Source of the DNA: Bacteroidaceae bacterium
GTDB taxonomy: Bacteria > Bacteroidota > Bacteroidia > Bacteroidales > Bacteroidaceae
Direction of reading: 5' to 3'
NCBI GenBank assembly: GCA_017547165.1
Contig: JAFYQK010000023.1
Span: 1-58,534, forward strand
DNA length: 58,534 nt
Shown here: in pieces, positions 1-7,480 of the stretch
Numbering within the stretch: position 1 is the first letter of the stretch
Layout: each line of letters starts with the position of its first letter
The notes under the pieces: model-generated
The model's input: only the letters and a program-made list of their open reading frames with translations
What the model was told of the DNA's origin: nothing
The model's database searches: none
Position numbers and translations under genes: made by a program

Positions 1-212
1 CTCCGTTTACCAAGGAACAGCGTCTGCAGAAGGCCTTGGAATATCTGCAATCTCATGGGGCAATGAAGGTGAAGCACTATATGGAACTTACAGGACTCTC
101 GCATACCGTTGCCGCTAAGGAACTGTGGGAGTTTGAGCATGATGCAGCATCAGGCATCAGCTCAATCGGCCGCTTTGCCGGCAAGGTATATGTAAAGAGC
201 GTGCAAGAGTAA
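1..212 (+). CDS. C-terminal fragment of a DNA-binding-type protein (winged-helix-like), 5' end outside the window
   Basis: The reading frame beginning at base 3 is open to the TAA at 210-212 and gives 69 residues. They start PFTKEQRLQKALEYL and include a helix-turn-helix-like stretch (GLSHTVAAKELWEFE) followed by a short beta-hairpin-like end (GRFAGKVYVK). This resembles the C-terminal winged-helix segment of small HU-related or accessory DNA-binding proteins of Bacteroidales, but I place it only by overall pattern. The same fragment recurs inverted at the other end of the window (58323-58534) with three residue changes (D to A, A to S, S to T in the HDAASGISS region), so both copies have kept an open frame. 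The N-terminal part and start are not in view. Confidence 0.6.
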   Translation, partial: PFTKEQRLQKALEYLQSHGAMKVKHYMELTGLSHTVAAKELWEFEHDAASGISSIGRFAGKVYVKSVQE

Positions 213-282
213 TAAGTTGCTAGAACTCCTTGATGTGTGGGGTGGGTGTATTTTTAATTTAAAGTTGAAAATAGAAGAAGCC
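1..282. repeat. Left arm of a 282-bp inverted repeat that bounds the window
   Basis: Bases 1-282 match the reverse complement of 58253-58534 at 276 of 282 positions by direct comparison. The match runs to the very first and last base, so the true repeat probably extends outside the window. It covers the 3' end of one gene, a 52-bp spacer and the first six codons of a second gene, and stops abruptly after the shared octamer AAGAAGCC. No transposase or terminal IS-like motif is visible, so I read it as a duplicated gene cassette and not as an insertion sequence. Confidence 0.95.
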
Positions 283-471
283 ATACTATACTGCATCGCA
301 AGCCAAAACCGAGGGATGCGGACGGAGCAGATAGCGGAAATGATTAACCGCCAACGCTTGCATATCCGTAAGGATGGGCAACCTGTTACCTCCAATCAAG
401 TGTATGCCGTTGCTTGTCGCTTTCCCGATATGTTTGTCAAGGCCGAAGGGCGGATTATGTTGATGATTTGA
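265..471 (+). CDS. Small winged-helix (HARE-HTH-like) protein
   Basis: From the TTG at 265 this encodes 69 residues, beginning (f)MKIEEAILYCIASQN and containing MRTEQIAEMINRQRLHIRKD followed by GQPVTSNQVYAVACRFPDMF. The pattern is that of short HARE-HTH-like winged-helix proteins common in Bacteroidales: an amphipathic helix, a turn with RKDGxPVTSxQVYA, then a recognition helix. An in-frame ATG at 217 lies inside the repeated spacer. I prefer TTG 265 because conservation between the two end repeats resumes as coding sequence there and the domain begins there. The product probably binds DNA; its targets are unknown. The SDR gene follows after 15 bp. A copy cut off after eight codons lies at 58241-58270. 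Confidence 0.6.
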   Translation: MKIEEAILYCIASQNRGMRTEQIAEMINRQRLHIRKDGQPVTSNQVYAVACRFPDMFVKAEGRIMLMI

Positions 472-486
472 AAACGAGTTATATTT

Positions 487-1203
487 ATGCCAACACAAGA
501 ATTCAAAGATAAAGTTGTAGTAGTAACTGGCGGTGCCAAGGGCATTGGCCGATGCATTGCCGAGGAGTTCCGCTCACAGGGTGCCATAGTATATGTGATT
601 GACAGGCAGGAGGGTGAGCACTTCGTTGGGGACATATCCAGGAAGGAGGAGCTGGAGGCTTTTGCCGCCGAGGTGCTGGGCAGGCACGACAAGGTGGACG
701 TCATCATTAACAATGCCCTGCCTCTGATGAAGGGCATAGACGAATGTTCGTACGAGGAATTTCAGTATGCATTGAGTGTTGGAGTGACGGCACCTTTCTA
801 TCTTGTTAAGCTTTTCAAATCCCATTTGGCGGAGGGTGCATCCATCGTAAATATCTCCTCCTCGCGCGACCGCATGAGCCAGCCTCAAACCGAGAGTTAC
901 ACCGCCGCCAAGGGAGGCATAGCGGCACTTACCCATGCCTTGGCGGTAAGCCTGGCAGGCAAGGCCAGGGTGAACTCCATTTCGCCCGGATGGATAGACA
1001 CGGCATACACCGTTTACGAGGGTCCCGATGCCACTCAGCAACCGTCGGGCAGGGTAGGGAACCCCATGGACATTGCCCACATGGTGCTCTTCCTCTGTAG
1101 CGACAAGGCAGGTTTCATCACGGGCGAGAACATCTGTATAGACGGCGGCATGACCAGGCAGATGATTTACCACGGCGACCACGGATGGACGTTGGAGAAA
1201 TAA
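487..1203 (+). CDS. Short-chain dehydrogenase/reductase (SDR family)
   Basis: A 238-residue classical SDR with a Rossmann fold that binds NAD(P)H and oxidises or reduces an unidentified alcohol/carbonyl. Visible motifs are the glycine-rich loop TGGAKGIG (14-21), GDI (48-50) for the adenine ring, NNA (75-77), the catalytic Ser region SSS (124-126), the YTAAK active site (Tyr138, Lys142) and PG at 167-168. The length is typical of the family. Asp39 at the end of the second strand (VIDR) suggests NAD(H) over NADP(H); this is inference from the usual rule. It follows the winged-helix gene by 15 bp, so co-transcription is possible, but nothing nearby identifies the substrate. Confidence 0.9.
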   Translation: MPTQEFKDKVVVVTGGAKGIGRCIAEEFRSQGAIVYVIDRQEGEHFVGDISRKEELEAFAAEVLGRHDKVDVIINNALPLMKGIDECSYEEFQYALSVGVTAPFYLVKLFKSHLAEGASIVNISSSRDRMSQPQTESYTAAKGGIAALTHALAVSLAGKARVNSISPGWIDTAYTVYEGPDATQQPSGRVGNPMDIAHMVLFLCSDKAGFITGENICIDGGMTRQMIYHGDHGWTLEK

Positions 1204-1243
1204 TCCCCAAATCGGCCGATTGGGATAATAGTTTAGAAACACT

Positions 1244-1642
1244 ATGAATAAAAGACTCTGGCTTGTGCCTGTTCTTATTGTGGCCATAAATGCCTTGGCT
1301 ATTGTTGTGTGTTGGAGATGCCTGGAGGAGGTTCTCCCTGCACATTTCGACCTTGACGGAAATCCCGACGGCACAATGCCGCGCATGGCATTGCTGCTAT
1401 ATCCCGTTATTGAGGTTATGGTTTGCCTGACAGGCTATCTCATTGCCCTGAAGAAGCAAAGGCTTTCCTGCGCCCTTGTAGTCCTGACGTCGGGCTTGTG
1501 CCTTGTGCTGCTCTCATCTGCAATGGTGGCACTAACGTACGGCACCATGCCGGCATTCATGCTTGCAGAACCTGTCATCCTGCTTGCCACAATTGTTGGT
1601 TGTGTTTTCTCCATAGTTAAATCACGCGAGAAGAATCGTTGA
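1244..1642 (+). CDS. DUF1648-domain membrane protein
   Basis: A 132-residue protein with about four predicted hydrophobic helices: one at the N-terminus (roughly 5-24) and three more between about 45 and 125. Just after the first helix is the signature LPAHFDLDGNPDG (31-43), which fits the DUF1648 motif (L/I-P-x-H-F/W-x-x-x-G-x-P-D). DUF1648 proteins are integral membrane proteins of unknown biochemical role; some Gram-positive members accompany immunity or SdpI-like systems. It begins 40 bp after the SDR gene and could be its operon partner. No function is claimed. Confidence 0.8.
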   Translation: MNKRLWLVPVLIVAINALAIVVCWRCLEEVLPAHFDLDGNPDGTMPRMALLLYPVIEVMVCLTGYLIALKKQRLSCALVVLTSGLCLVLLSSAMVALTYGTMPAFMLAEPVILLATIVGCVFSIVKSREKNR

Positions 1643-1788
1643 CAAAACAGATATTTGTTGTATGTGAAATAATAAAAAGTTCGCGAGTATTGGTCGAATT
1701 TCGATGAATTTCGTGCGGAATGATAGTGTTTTATGTCATTTGTGTGTGTTTGAGGGGTGAATTTGTTGTAGGTGACGTAGAAAAGACG

Positions 1789-1796
1789 TATCTTTG
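1789..1796 (+). promoter_or_regulatory. Bacteroidota -7 promoter box upstream of the GT2-pyrC pair
   Basis: TATCTTTG at 1789-1796 fits the Bacteroidota -7 consensus TAnnTTTG. A TTG at 1766-1768 sits 20 bp upstream in the -33 position. The box lies about 28 bp before the glycosyltransferase start. The preceding 1643-1788 holds a short direct repeat of GAATTTCG (near 1700) and nothing else recognisable. Confidence 0.6.
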
Positions 1797-1823
1797 TTTG
1801 AAGAAATAACCTAAATGTATATT

Positions 1824-2555
1824 ATGAGCGATAGCGTAATAATTATTCCTACCTATAACGAGAAGGAGAACATTGAGGCCATTATTCGTGCCGTTACCTC
1901 GTTGGAGAAACCCTTTCATGTGTTGGTTATCGATGATGGTAGTCCCGATGGTACTGCCAATATTGTGAAGGGTTTGATGGCAGAGGAGTTCAAGGGTCGC
2001 GTGCATCTGGTAGAGCGCACAGGCAAGCTGGGATTGGGTACTGCCTATATCTGCGGTTTTAAGTGGGCTCTGGAGCACGGTTATGAATATATCTTTGAGA
2101 TGGATGCTGACTTCTCGCATGCTCCTGCCGACCTGCCCCGATTGTATGCGGCTTGTCATGACGAGGGCTACGATGTTTCGGTGGGTAGCCGCTACATAAC
2201 TGGTGTGAACGTGGTGAACTGGCCCATTGGGCGCGTGCTGATGTCGTATTACGCCTCTGCCTATGTGCGCACTATTCTGGGCATAAAACTGAGGGACACC
2301 ACTGCTGGTTTCGTGTGCTGGACACGCAAGGTGCTGGAGACAATGTCGCTTGACGATGTGCGCTTCAAGGGTTATGCCTTCCAGATAGAGATGAAGTACA
2401 CTGCCCTGCGCCTGGGCTTCAAGATAAAGGAGGTGCCCGTGGTGTTCGTGAACCGAGAGTTGGGAACCAGCAAGATGTCGGGAGGTATATTCAGCGAGGC
2501 CTTGTTTGGCGTGATGAAACTTCGTATGACCAAGTTCAAGAGAAGAAAAGCATGA
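1824..2555 (+). CDS. Polyprenol-phosphate mannosyltransferase-like family 2 glycosyltransferase
   Basis: About 243 residues of a GT-A glycosyltransferase resembling dolichol/polyprenol monophosphate mannose synthase. It would move a sugar from an NDP-sugar to a polyprenyl phosphate at the cytoplasmic face of the membrane. Motifs are IIPTYNEKENI at the N-terminus, VIDDGSPDGT, the metal-binding MDADFSH, GSRYITGG-like GSRYITGV, and the acceptor-site RDTTAGFVCW. There is no C-terminal membrane domain, as in the soluble Dpm1 class. I chose the ATG at 1824 (MSDSVII); an in-frame ATG at 1815 adds three residues. The stop overlaps the pyrC start (ATGA), so the two are translationally coupled. Confidence 0.85.
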   Translation: MSDSVIIIPTYNEKENIEAIIRAVTSLEKPFHVLVIDDGSPDGTANIVKGLMAEEFKGRVHLVERTGKLGLGTAYICGFKWALEHGYEYIFEMDADFSHAPADLPRLYAACHDEGYDVSVGSRYITGVNVVNWPIGRVLMSYYASAYVRTILGIKLRDTTAGFVCWTRKVLETMSLDDVRFKGYAFQIEMKYTALRLGFKIKEVPVVFVNRELGTSKMSGGIFSEALFGVMKLRMTKFKRRKA

Positions 2556-3880
2556 TGAAGAAGACTATTATCAACAATGCTACGATAGTAAACAACGGGG
2601 AGTCGCATGTCGGCTCCTTGTTGGTTAATGGCGATAGGATAGAGCGTATAGTGCTGGGCGGTATGATAGAACCAGAGGAGGGATGCATGGTTGTGGATGC
2701 CACGGGAGCATATCTTTTGCCCGGTGTGATAGACGATCATGTGCATTTCCGTGAGCCTGGCTTGACGGCAAAGGCAGATATGCACACCGAGAGTATGGCG
2801 GCGGCGGCAGGTGGTGTGACATCGGTGTTGGACATGCCTAATGTGGTGCCACAGACAACTACGGTGCAGAACTGGCGCGAGCGCATGGAGATGGCTAAGG
2901 GGCGCATGCATGTGAACTATGCTTTCTTCCTGGGTGCTACCAACAATAATCTGTACGAAATCCTGGCAATGCCCTCGGAGCAGTATCCTGGCGTGAAACT
3001 TTTCATGGGTAGCAGCACAGGCAATATGCTGGTGGACAGAAGGGAGATGCTGGAGGAACTTTTTGCCAAGTCGCCCAAACTGATAATGTCGCATTGCGAG
3101 GATACGGCACGCATCAATGCAAATATGAAGAGGGCCCAGGAACGGTATGGAGACGATCCCGACGTGACTCACCATGCCGAGATAAGGGATGCCGAGGCTT
3201 GTTGGCAGAGTTCTGCCCTGGCGGCCGAGATGGCTAATGCCACCGGTGCTCGTCTGCACATAGCGCATATCTCTACGGAGAGGGAACTGGACTTGCTCGG
3301 AGGCAATATCACAGGCGAGGCTTGCGTGGCGCACTTGTTGTATACTGACGATGACTATGCACGACTGAAGGGGCGTATCAAGTGCAATCCTTCCATAAAG
3401 TCGGCCAACGATCGCATGGCTCTGCGCAAGGCATTGACCGACGGACGCATAACATGCATAGGTACCGATCATGCACCTCACTTGCTGAGCGAGAAACAGG
3501 GCGGTGCACGCACGGCGGTGAGCGGTATGCCCATGGTGCAGTTCTCTCTGGTGAGTATGCTGGAGATGGTAGACGAGGGTGCGCTTGCTATTGAACAACT
3601 GGTTCAACTAATGTGTCACAATCCTGCTGACTTATTTGGAATTAAGGAACGTGGATATATTCAAGAGGGTATGAAGGCTGACCTTGTGCTTGTACGTCGC
3701 GAGGAAAGTCCATACACCATTACCTCGGCCGATGTATTGAGCAAGTGCGGATGGTCGCCTCGCGAGGGCGATAGCCTTCGTTGGAAGGTTCGCTCCACCT
3801 GGGTGAACGGCAATCTTGTGTGGGACGGCACCAGAATAGATGATGTCGTATGCGGAGAAGCCCTTGAGTTCAGTAAATAA
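2552..3880 (+). CDS. pyrC: Dihydroorotase
   Basis: A 442-residue amidohydrolase that interconverts N-carbamoyl-L-aspartate and dihydroorotate, the third step of pyrimidine synthesis. Zinc-site and substrate motifs are DHVHFREPG (62-70), the lysine in GVKLFMGSSTG (Lys149, the likely carboxylated ligand), H181 in MSHCED, H236/H239 in LHIAHIS and the catalytic Asp306 in IGTDHAPH. The length and the N-terminal beta-sandwich fit the long, PyrC-type dihydroorotases of Bacteroidota. The start overlaps the preceding stop; the second in-frame ATG at 2555 would shift it by one codon. It ends convergently with miaA, with a 6-bp hairpin (TGTAAG/CTTACA) at 3899-3914 between them. Confidence 0.95.
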   Translation: MMKKTIINNATIVNNGESHVGSLLVNGDRIERIVLGGMIEPEEGCMVVDATGAYLLPGVIDDHVHFREPGLTAKADMHTESMAAAAGGVTSVLDMPNVVPQTTTVQNWRERMEMAKGRMHVNYAFFLGATNNNLYEILAMPSEQYPGVKLFMGSSTGNMLVDRREMLEELFAKSPKLIMSHCEDTARINANMKRAQERYGDDPDVTHHAEIRDAEACWQSSALAAEMANATGARLHIAHISTERELDLLGGNITGEACVAHLLYTDDDYARLKGRIKCNPSIKSANDRMALRKALTDGRITCIGTDHAPHLLSEKQGGARTAVSGMPMVQFSLVSMLEMVDEGALAIEQLVQLMCHNPADLFGIKERGYIQEGMKADLVLVRREESPYTITSADVLSKCGWSPREGDSLRWKVRSTWVNGNLVWDGTRIDDVVCGEALEFSK

Positions 3881-3909
3881 TAAAGGGAAATATTGAAATG
3901 TAAGTCTGC

Positions 3910-4665
3910 TTACAATTGGCCGAGGAGTTTGATAACTTGCTCGGCCTTTTCATCATGTGGAAGTGTGGCGTCGATCCAATGAATGGGGAGACCGCGTCGC
4001 TCTTCCATGCCACGGAACCATGTCATCTGACGTTTGGCGAATTGATGAATGGCTATCTCGAGTTGGCGGAACATTTCGTCGTACGAGAGTTCTCCTATGC
4101 AATAAAGTGTTACAAATTTGTATTCGAGTCCGTATCGTATCAGGCGTTCTGCAGAGACGGTTTTCAGTAGTGTCTGAACTTCCTCAATCATTCCTTCTTC
4201 GAGGCGAGCTTTGAGTCGACGGGTTATTTTCTCTCGCCTCAGTTCGCGGTCTATTTTTAATCCTATTGTAAGGCTTTTTCTCTCAGGAAATTTTACCTGT
4301 CCCAATTCGTATGATTTCAGGACACTCTCGATGTAGAGTCCGGTGCCACCGCACATGATTGGCAAAGAACCTCGGGTGGTGATGTCCATATAGGCATTTT
4401 GGAAGGCACACTGAAACTCATATACATTGAAGCGGTATCCGGGCTCGCATATGTCAATAAGATGATAGGGAATATTGTTTCCGTCTACAACATAATCGTC
4501 GAGGTCCTTGCCGCTACCGATAGTCATTCCACGATAAACCATGCGTGAGTCAGCAGAAATGATTTCTGCATTACCTAATTTATTAGCCAAATGGGCCGCA
4601 AAAGGTGTTTTTCCGGAGGCCGTAGGGCCAAGGATGGTTATGAGGTCTATCGGATATTTCTCCAT
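3910..4665 (-). CDS. miaA: tRNA dimethylallyltransferase, short paralogue
   Basis: MiaA transfers a dimethylallyl group from DMAPP to N6 of A37 in tRNAs that read UNN codons. The P-loop GPTASGKT (13-20), SADSRMVYRGM, GGTGLYIESV and the C-terminal RQMTWFRG are all present. At 251 residues it is about 50 shorter than the usual 300, with the middle of the protein compacted. Bacteroidota commonly carry two MiaA paralogues; this is probably one of them. The more usual SADSRQVYR and GTAK motifs read SADSRMVYR and GSGKD here. It lies 25 bp downstream of the Crp-like gene, so the two probably form an operon. Confidence 0.85.
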   Translation of the reverse strand: MEKYPIDLITILGPTASGKTPFAAHLANKLGNAEIISADSRMVYRGMTIGSGKDLDDYVVDGNNIPYHLIDICEPGYRFNVYEFQCAFQNAYMDITTRGSLPIMCGGTGLYIESVLKSYELGQVKFPERKSLTIGLKIDRELRREKITRRLKARLEEGMIEEVQTLLKTVSAERLIRYGLEYKFVTLYCIGELSYDEMFRQLEIAIHQFAKRQMTWFRGMEERRGLPIHWIDATLPHDEKAEQVIKLLGQL

Positions 4666-4690
4666 TGGAAATGTTGTTGCGTTTGTACTA

Positions 4691-5392
4691 TCAGCCTATT
4701 CTTGAAATGTTCTCTAATCCTGCGATATTGATGAATTTAATTTTTCTTCCATCAATTGCCACGAGTTTTTCGGCGGCAAATGCCGAGAGAGTGCGAATGG
4801 CATTGGCGGTGGTCATGTTTGAGAGATTGGCAAGGTCTTCTCGTGAAAGGTAGATGGATAGGGTAGACTCATCCTCTTCCAATCCGTAGCTCTCTTTAAG
4901 GAATAAGAGACTTTCGGCAAGGCGTCCGCGTATATGTTTTTGTGTGAGGCTTACGGTGCGTTCGTCGCTTTGTCCGAGGTCGCGAGCAAGTTTCTGAATG
5001 AAGAACCATCCAAGTTGTGGGTTCTCTTGGATGAACTTAATGATTATGCCCATTGGAACCTTTAATACGATACATGGTTCAAATGCAGAGGCTCCTGTGA
5101 CAAATGGTTCGTTGGCCATGTAGGCACGATATCCGAAGTATTCGGTTTCTCCTAAAACTCGAACAATTTGTGAACGGCCGCCAACTCCTTCTTTGTATAT
5201 CTTGACTTTTCCACTTATCAAACAGAAAAGATATGTAGGGAGATCTCCTTCTTTATATATGATGTCATTCTTCTTGAACTTTACAGCAGATACGTGTTGC
5301 AGTAAAATATCGTGCTGTTCGGGCGATAGAGTACTGAGCATTTCGCTGATTTTTTCAAGATATTCTTCCCAGGGTATCTTCTTCTTTGCCAT
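4691..5392 (-). CDS. Crp/Fnr-family transcription regulator
   Basis: A 233-residue regulator with an N-terminal cyclic-nucleotide-binding beta-roll (about 20-130, including KKNDIIYKEGDLPTYLFCLISGKVKIYK) and a C-terminal winged helix (about 150-225, with LSREDLANLSNMTTANAIRTLS as the helix-turn-helix). No cysteine cluster like that of FNR is seen, so an Fe-S sensor is unlikely. The arginine and glutamate needed for classical cAMP binding are not clearly present, so the ligand is unknown. It is divergent from the glycogen operon across a 124-bp gap, which makes control of that operon plausible but unproven. Confidence 0.85.
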   Translation of the reverse strand: MAKKKIPWEEYLEKISEMLSTLSPEQHDILLQHVSAVKFKKNDIIYKEGDLPTYLFCLISGKVKIYKEGVGGRSQIVRVLGETEYFGYRAYMANEPFVTGASAFEPCIVLKVPMGIIIKFIQENPQLGWFFIQKLARDLGQSDERTVSLTQKHIRGRLAESLLFLKESYGLEEDESTLSIYLSREDLANLSNMTTANAIRTLSAFAAEKLVAIDGRKIKFINIAGLENISRIG

Positions 5393-5421
5393 TTAATAGG
5401 TGAAATATATGTTGTATGGCA

Positions 5422-5452
5422 CAAAAATACACTATTTATGTATAATTGCAAA
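5422..5452 (-). promoter_or_regulatory. Promoter of the Crp-miaA operon (minus strand)
   Basis: On the minus strand TATTTTTG (plus 5422-5429) is a -7 box and TTTTG (plus 5449-5452) lies 19 bp upstream as a -33 box. Both fit the Bacteroidota consensus, and the pair sits about 30 bp ahead of the Crp-like start. Confidence 0.6.
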
Positions 5453-5472
5453 ATATTATTAAATAAAATTAC

Positions 5473-5480
5473 TAACTTTG
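5473..5480 (+). promoter_or_regulatory. -7 promoter box of the glycogen operon
   Basis: TAACTTTG fits TAnnTTTG exactly and lies 36 bp upstream of the debranching-enzyme start. No convincing -33 TTTG is at the right distance (only TTG at 5446-5448, 24 bp away), which could mean that an activator is needed; the adjacent divergent Crp-like gene is a candidate. Confidence 0.55.
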
Positions 5481-5516
5481 AGGTGCTAAAGACTATTAAT
5501 CTTATTAAAAATACCT

Positions 5517-7460
5517 ATGAGTTATTTACGTTTTGACAAGACTCTCATGACGAACCTCGAGGACAGCCTTCCAAAGGAGGTGCTTCGCTCAAATCGTTCG
5601 GGAGCCTATTCTTGCTCAACAGTTGTTGATTGCAACACTCGTAAGTACCACGGCCTTTTAGTTGTTCCGGTTCCAGAGTTGGACCAGGAGAACCATGTGC
5701 TTCTTTCAAGTCTGGATGCTACCGTCATCCAGCATGGTGCAGAGTTCAATCTTGGTTTGCACAAATACTCTGGCGACAACTTCTCGCCACGTGGTCACAA
5801 GTACATCCGTGAGTTTGACTCGCTGAAAGTTCCTACAACCATTTATCGTGTAGGTGGTGTGATTCTAAAGAAGGAGCAAATGTTCCAGCATTTCGAGGAT
5901 CGTATTATCATTCGCTACACATTGGTGGATGCTCACAGCGATACAACATTGCGTCTGCAACCTTTCCTTGCGTTCCGTAGTGTGAGAGAGTACACCCATG
6001 AGAATAGTCTTGCTTCTCGTGAATACCATGAGGTACAAGGTGGTATCCGTACTTGCATGTACGAGGGTTATCCCGAACTCTTCATGCAGCTGGACAAGGA
6101 GAATAACTTTGTTTACAACCCCAACTGGTACAAGGGTGTTGAATATCCCAAAGAGCAGGAGCGTGGCTATGCAAGCAACGAGGACCTTTATGTGCCAGGT
6201 TATTTTGAGTTCAATATCAAGAAGGGTGAGAGCGTTGTCTTCAGTGCTGGTTTGAGCGAGATAGACACCAAGACTTTGGCTGAACTGGCCGAGTTTGAGG
6301 TTAACATCCGCACACCTCGCGATAATTTCTACAACACTCTGGTCAACAGTGCACATCAGTTTATTGTTCATCGCGAACATGAGGACTATGTGCTAGCTGG
6401 TTATCCTTGGTTTAAGTGCCGTGCGCGTGACCAGTTTATTTCACTTCCTGGTTTGACTCTTACCAATAACGAGCTCACCAAGTACGACGACGTTATGGAG
6501 ACAGCTGAGAAGGCTATCCGTGCGTTCATGAACGGTGAGAAGATAGAGGTTAGCATTCAGGAGATGGAGCACCCCGATGTCCTCTTATGGGCAATATGGT
6601 GCGTTCAGCAGTATGGCAAACTCGTGAGTATGGACGCATGTGTGGAGAAGTACAGTGCGTTGGTTCGCGATATCATGACATGGATACTTGGCAATAACCA
6701 TGCCAACCTTAAGGTGATGGAAAATAAGCTCGTGTATAGCGAGGGTCGCGACAAGGCTATCACATGGATGAACTCAACTGCTAATGGTCGCCCAATCGTT
6801 CCACGTACAGGTTATATCGTAGAGTTCAATGCTTTGTGGTATAATGCCATCAAGTTCTGTATTGACCTTTGTGCACACGCGGGTGACGCGCATAATGTTA
6901 AGGTATATTCTGAGTTGGCAGAGCAGGTTGGCAAGAGTTTTGTTGATATGTTCTGGAACGAGCATGGATATCTCTGTGACTATTGCGTAGATGGTTATCG
7001 CGACTATCTAGTGCGTCCCAACATGATTTTTGCTGTGGCATTTGACTACACTCCATTGGATAAGAAACAGCAGAAGTCGGTGCTTGATTTCTGTACCAAG
7101 GAATTGCTGACTCCCAAGGGATTGCGCAGCCTCTCTCCAAAGAGTTCGGGCTACAACCCCATGTATGTGGGTCCACAGGTACAGCGCGACTATGCTTACC
7201 ATCAGGGTACAGCATGGCCATGGTTGGCAGGTTTCTATATGGAGGCATGTCTTAAGGTTCACAAAATGTCTCGTGCGAGTTTCGTAGACCGCTTGCTCGT
7301 GGGTTACGAGGAGGAGTTGTTCTATCACTGCATTGGCACTATCCCCGAACTTTTCGACGGTAACCCACCATTCCATGGTCGTGGCGCTATCTCTTTTGCA
7401 ATGAATGTTGCAGAAATTATGCGCGTGGTGAAACTTTTGGATCAGTATAATGAATATTAA
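5517..7460 (+). CDS. Glycogen debranching enzyme (amylo-alpha-1,6-glucosidase family)
   Basis: A 647-residue two-domain protein. The N-terminal bacterial GDE domain (about 1-230) begins MSYLRFDKTLMTNLEDS and contains RSGAYSCSTVVDCNTRKYHGLLV. The C-terminal (alpha/alpha)6 catalytic domain (about 270-640) contains WFKCRARDQFISLPGL, TWMNSTANGRPIVPRTGYIVEFNALWYNA and RDYAYHQGTAWPWLAGFY. It should hydrolyse alpha-1,6 branch points in glycogen in the cytoplasm. It is the first gene of a three-gene alpha-glucan operon; the GT4 gene follows after 20 bp and then the GH57 gene, the arrangement seen in Bacteroides and Prevotella. Confidence 0.92.
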   Translation: MSYLRFDKTLMTNLEDSLPKEVLRSNRSGAYSCSTVVDCNTRKYHGLLVVPVPELDQENHVLLSSLDATVIQHGAEFNLGLHKYSGDNFSPRGHKYIREFDSLKVPTTIYRVGGVILKKEQMFQHFEDRIIIRYTLVDAHSDTTLRLQPFLAFRSVREYTHENSLASREYHEVQGGIRTCMYEGYPELFMQLDKENNFVYNPNWYKGVEYPKEQERGYASNEDLYVPGYFEFNIKKGESVVFSAGLSEIDTKTLAELAEFEVNIRTPRDNFYNTLVNSAHQFIVHREHEDYVLAGYPWFKCRARDQFISLPGLTLTNNELTKYDDVMETAEKAIRAFMNGEKIEVSIQEMEHPDVLLWAIWCVQQYGKLVSMDACVEKYSALVRDIMTWILGNNHANLKVMENKLVYSEGRDKAITWMNSTANGRPIVPRTGYIVEFNALWYNAIKFCIDLCAHAGDAHNVKVYSELAEQVGKSFVDMFWNEHGYLCDYCVDGYRDYLVRPNMIFAVAFDYTPLDKKQQKSVLDFCTKELLTPKGLRSLSPKSSGYNPMYVGPQVQRDYAYHQGTAWPWLAGFYMEACLKVHKMSRASFVDRLLVGYEEELFYHCIGTIPELFDGNPPFHGRGAISFAMNVAEIMRVVKLLDQYNEY

Positions 7461-7480
7461 TATATAAGGAGGACACATAC

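Noticed and set aside
574-1386. A 270-codon minus-strand frame opposite the SDR gene
   Set aside because: It is a shadow of the SDR frame, which has a full set of SDR motifs.
2372-3607. A 411-codon open frame on the minus strand opposite pyrC
   Set aside because: It is a shadow of the strong dihydroorotase frame; the translation is rich in His, Cys and Arg with no family resemblance, and pyrC has all its catalytic motifs.
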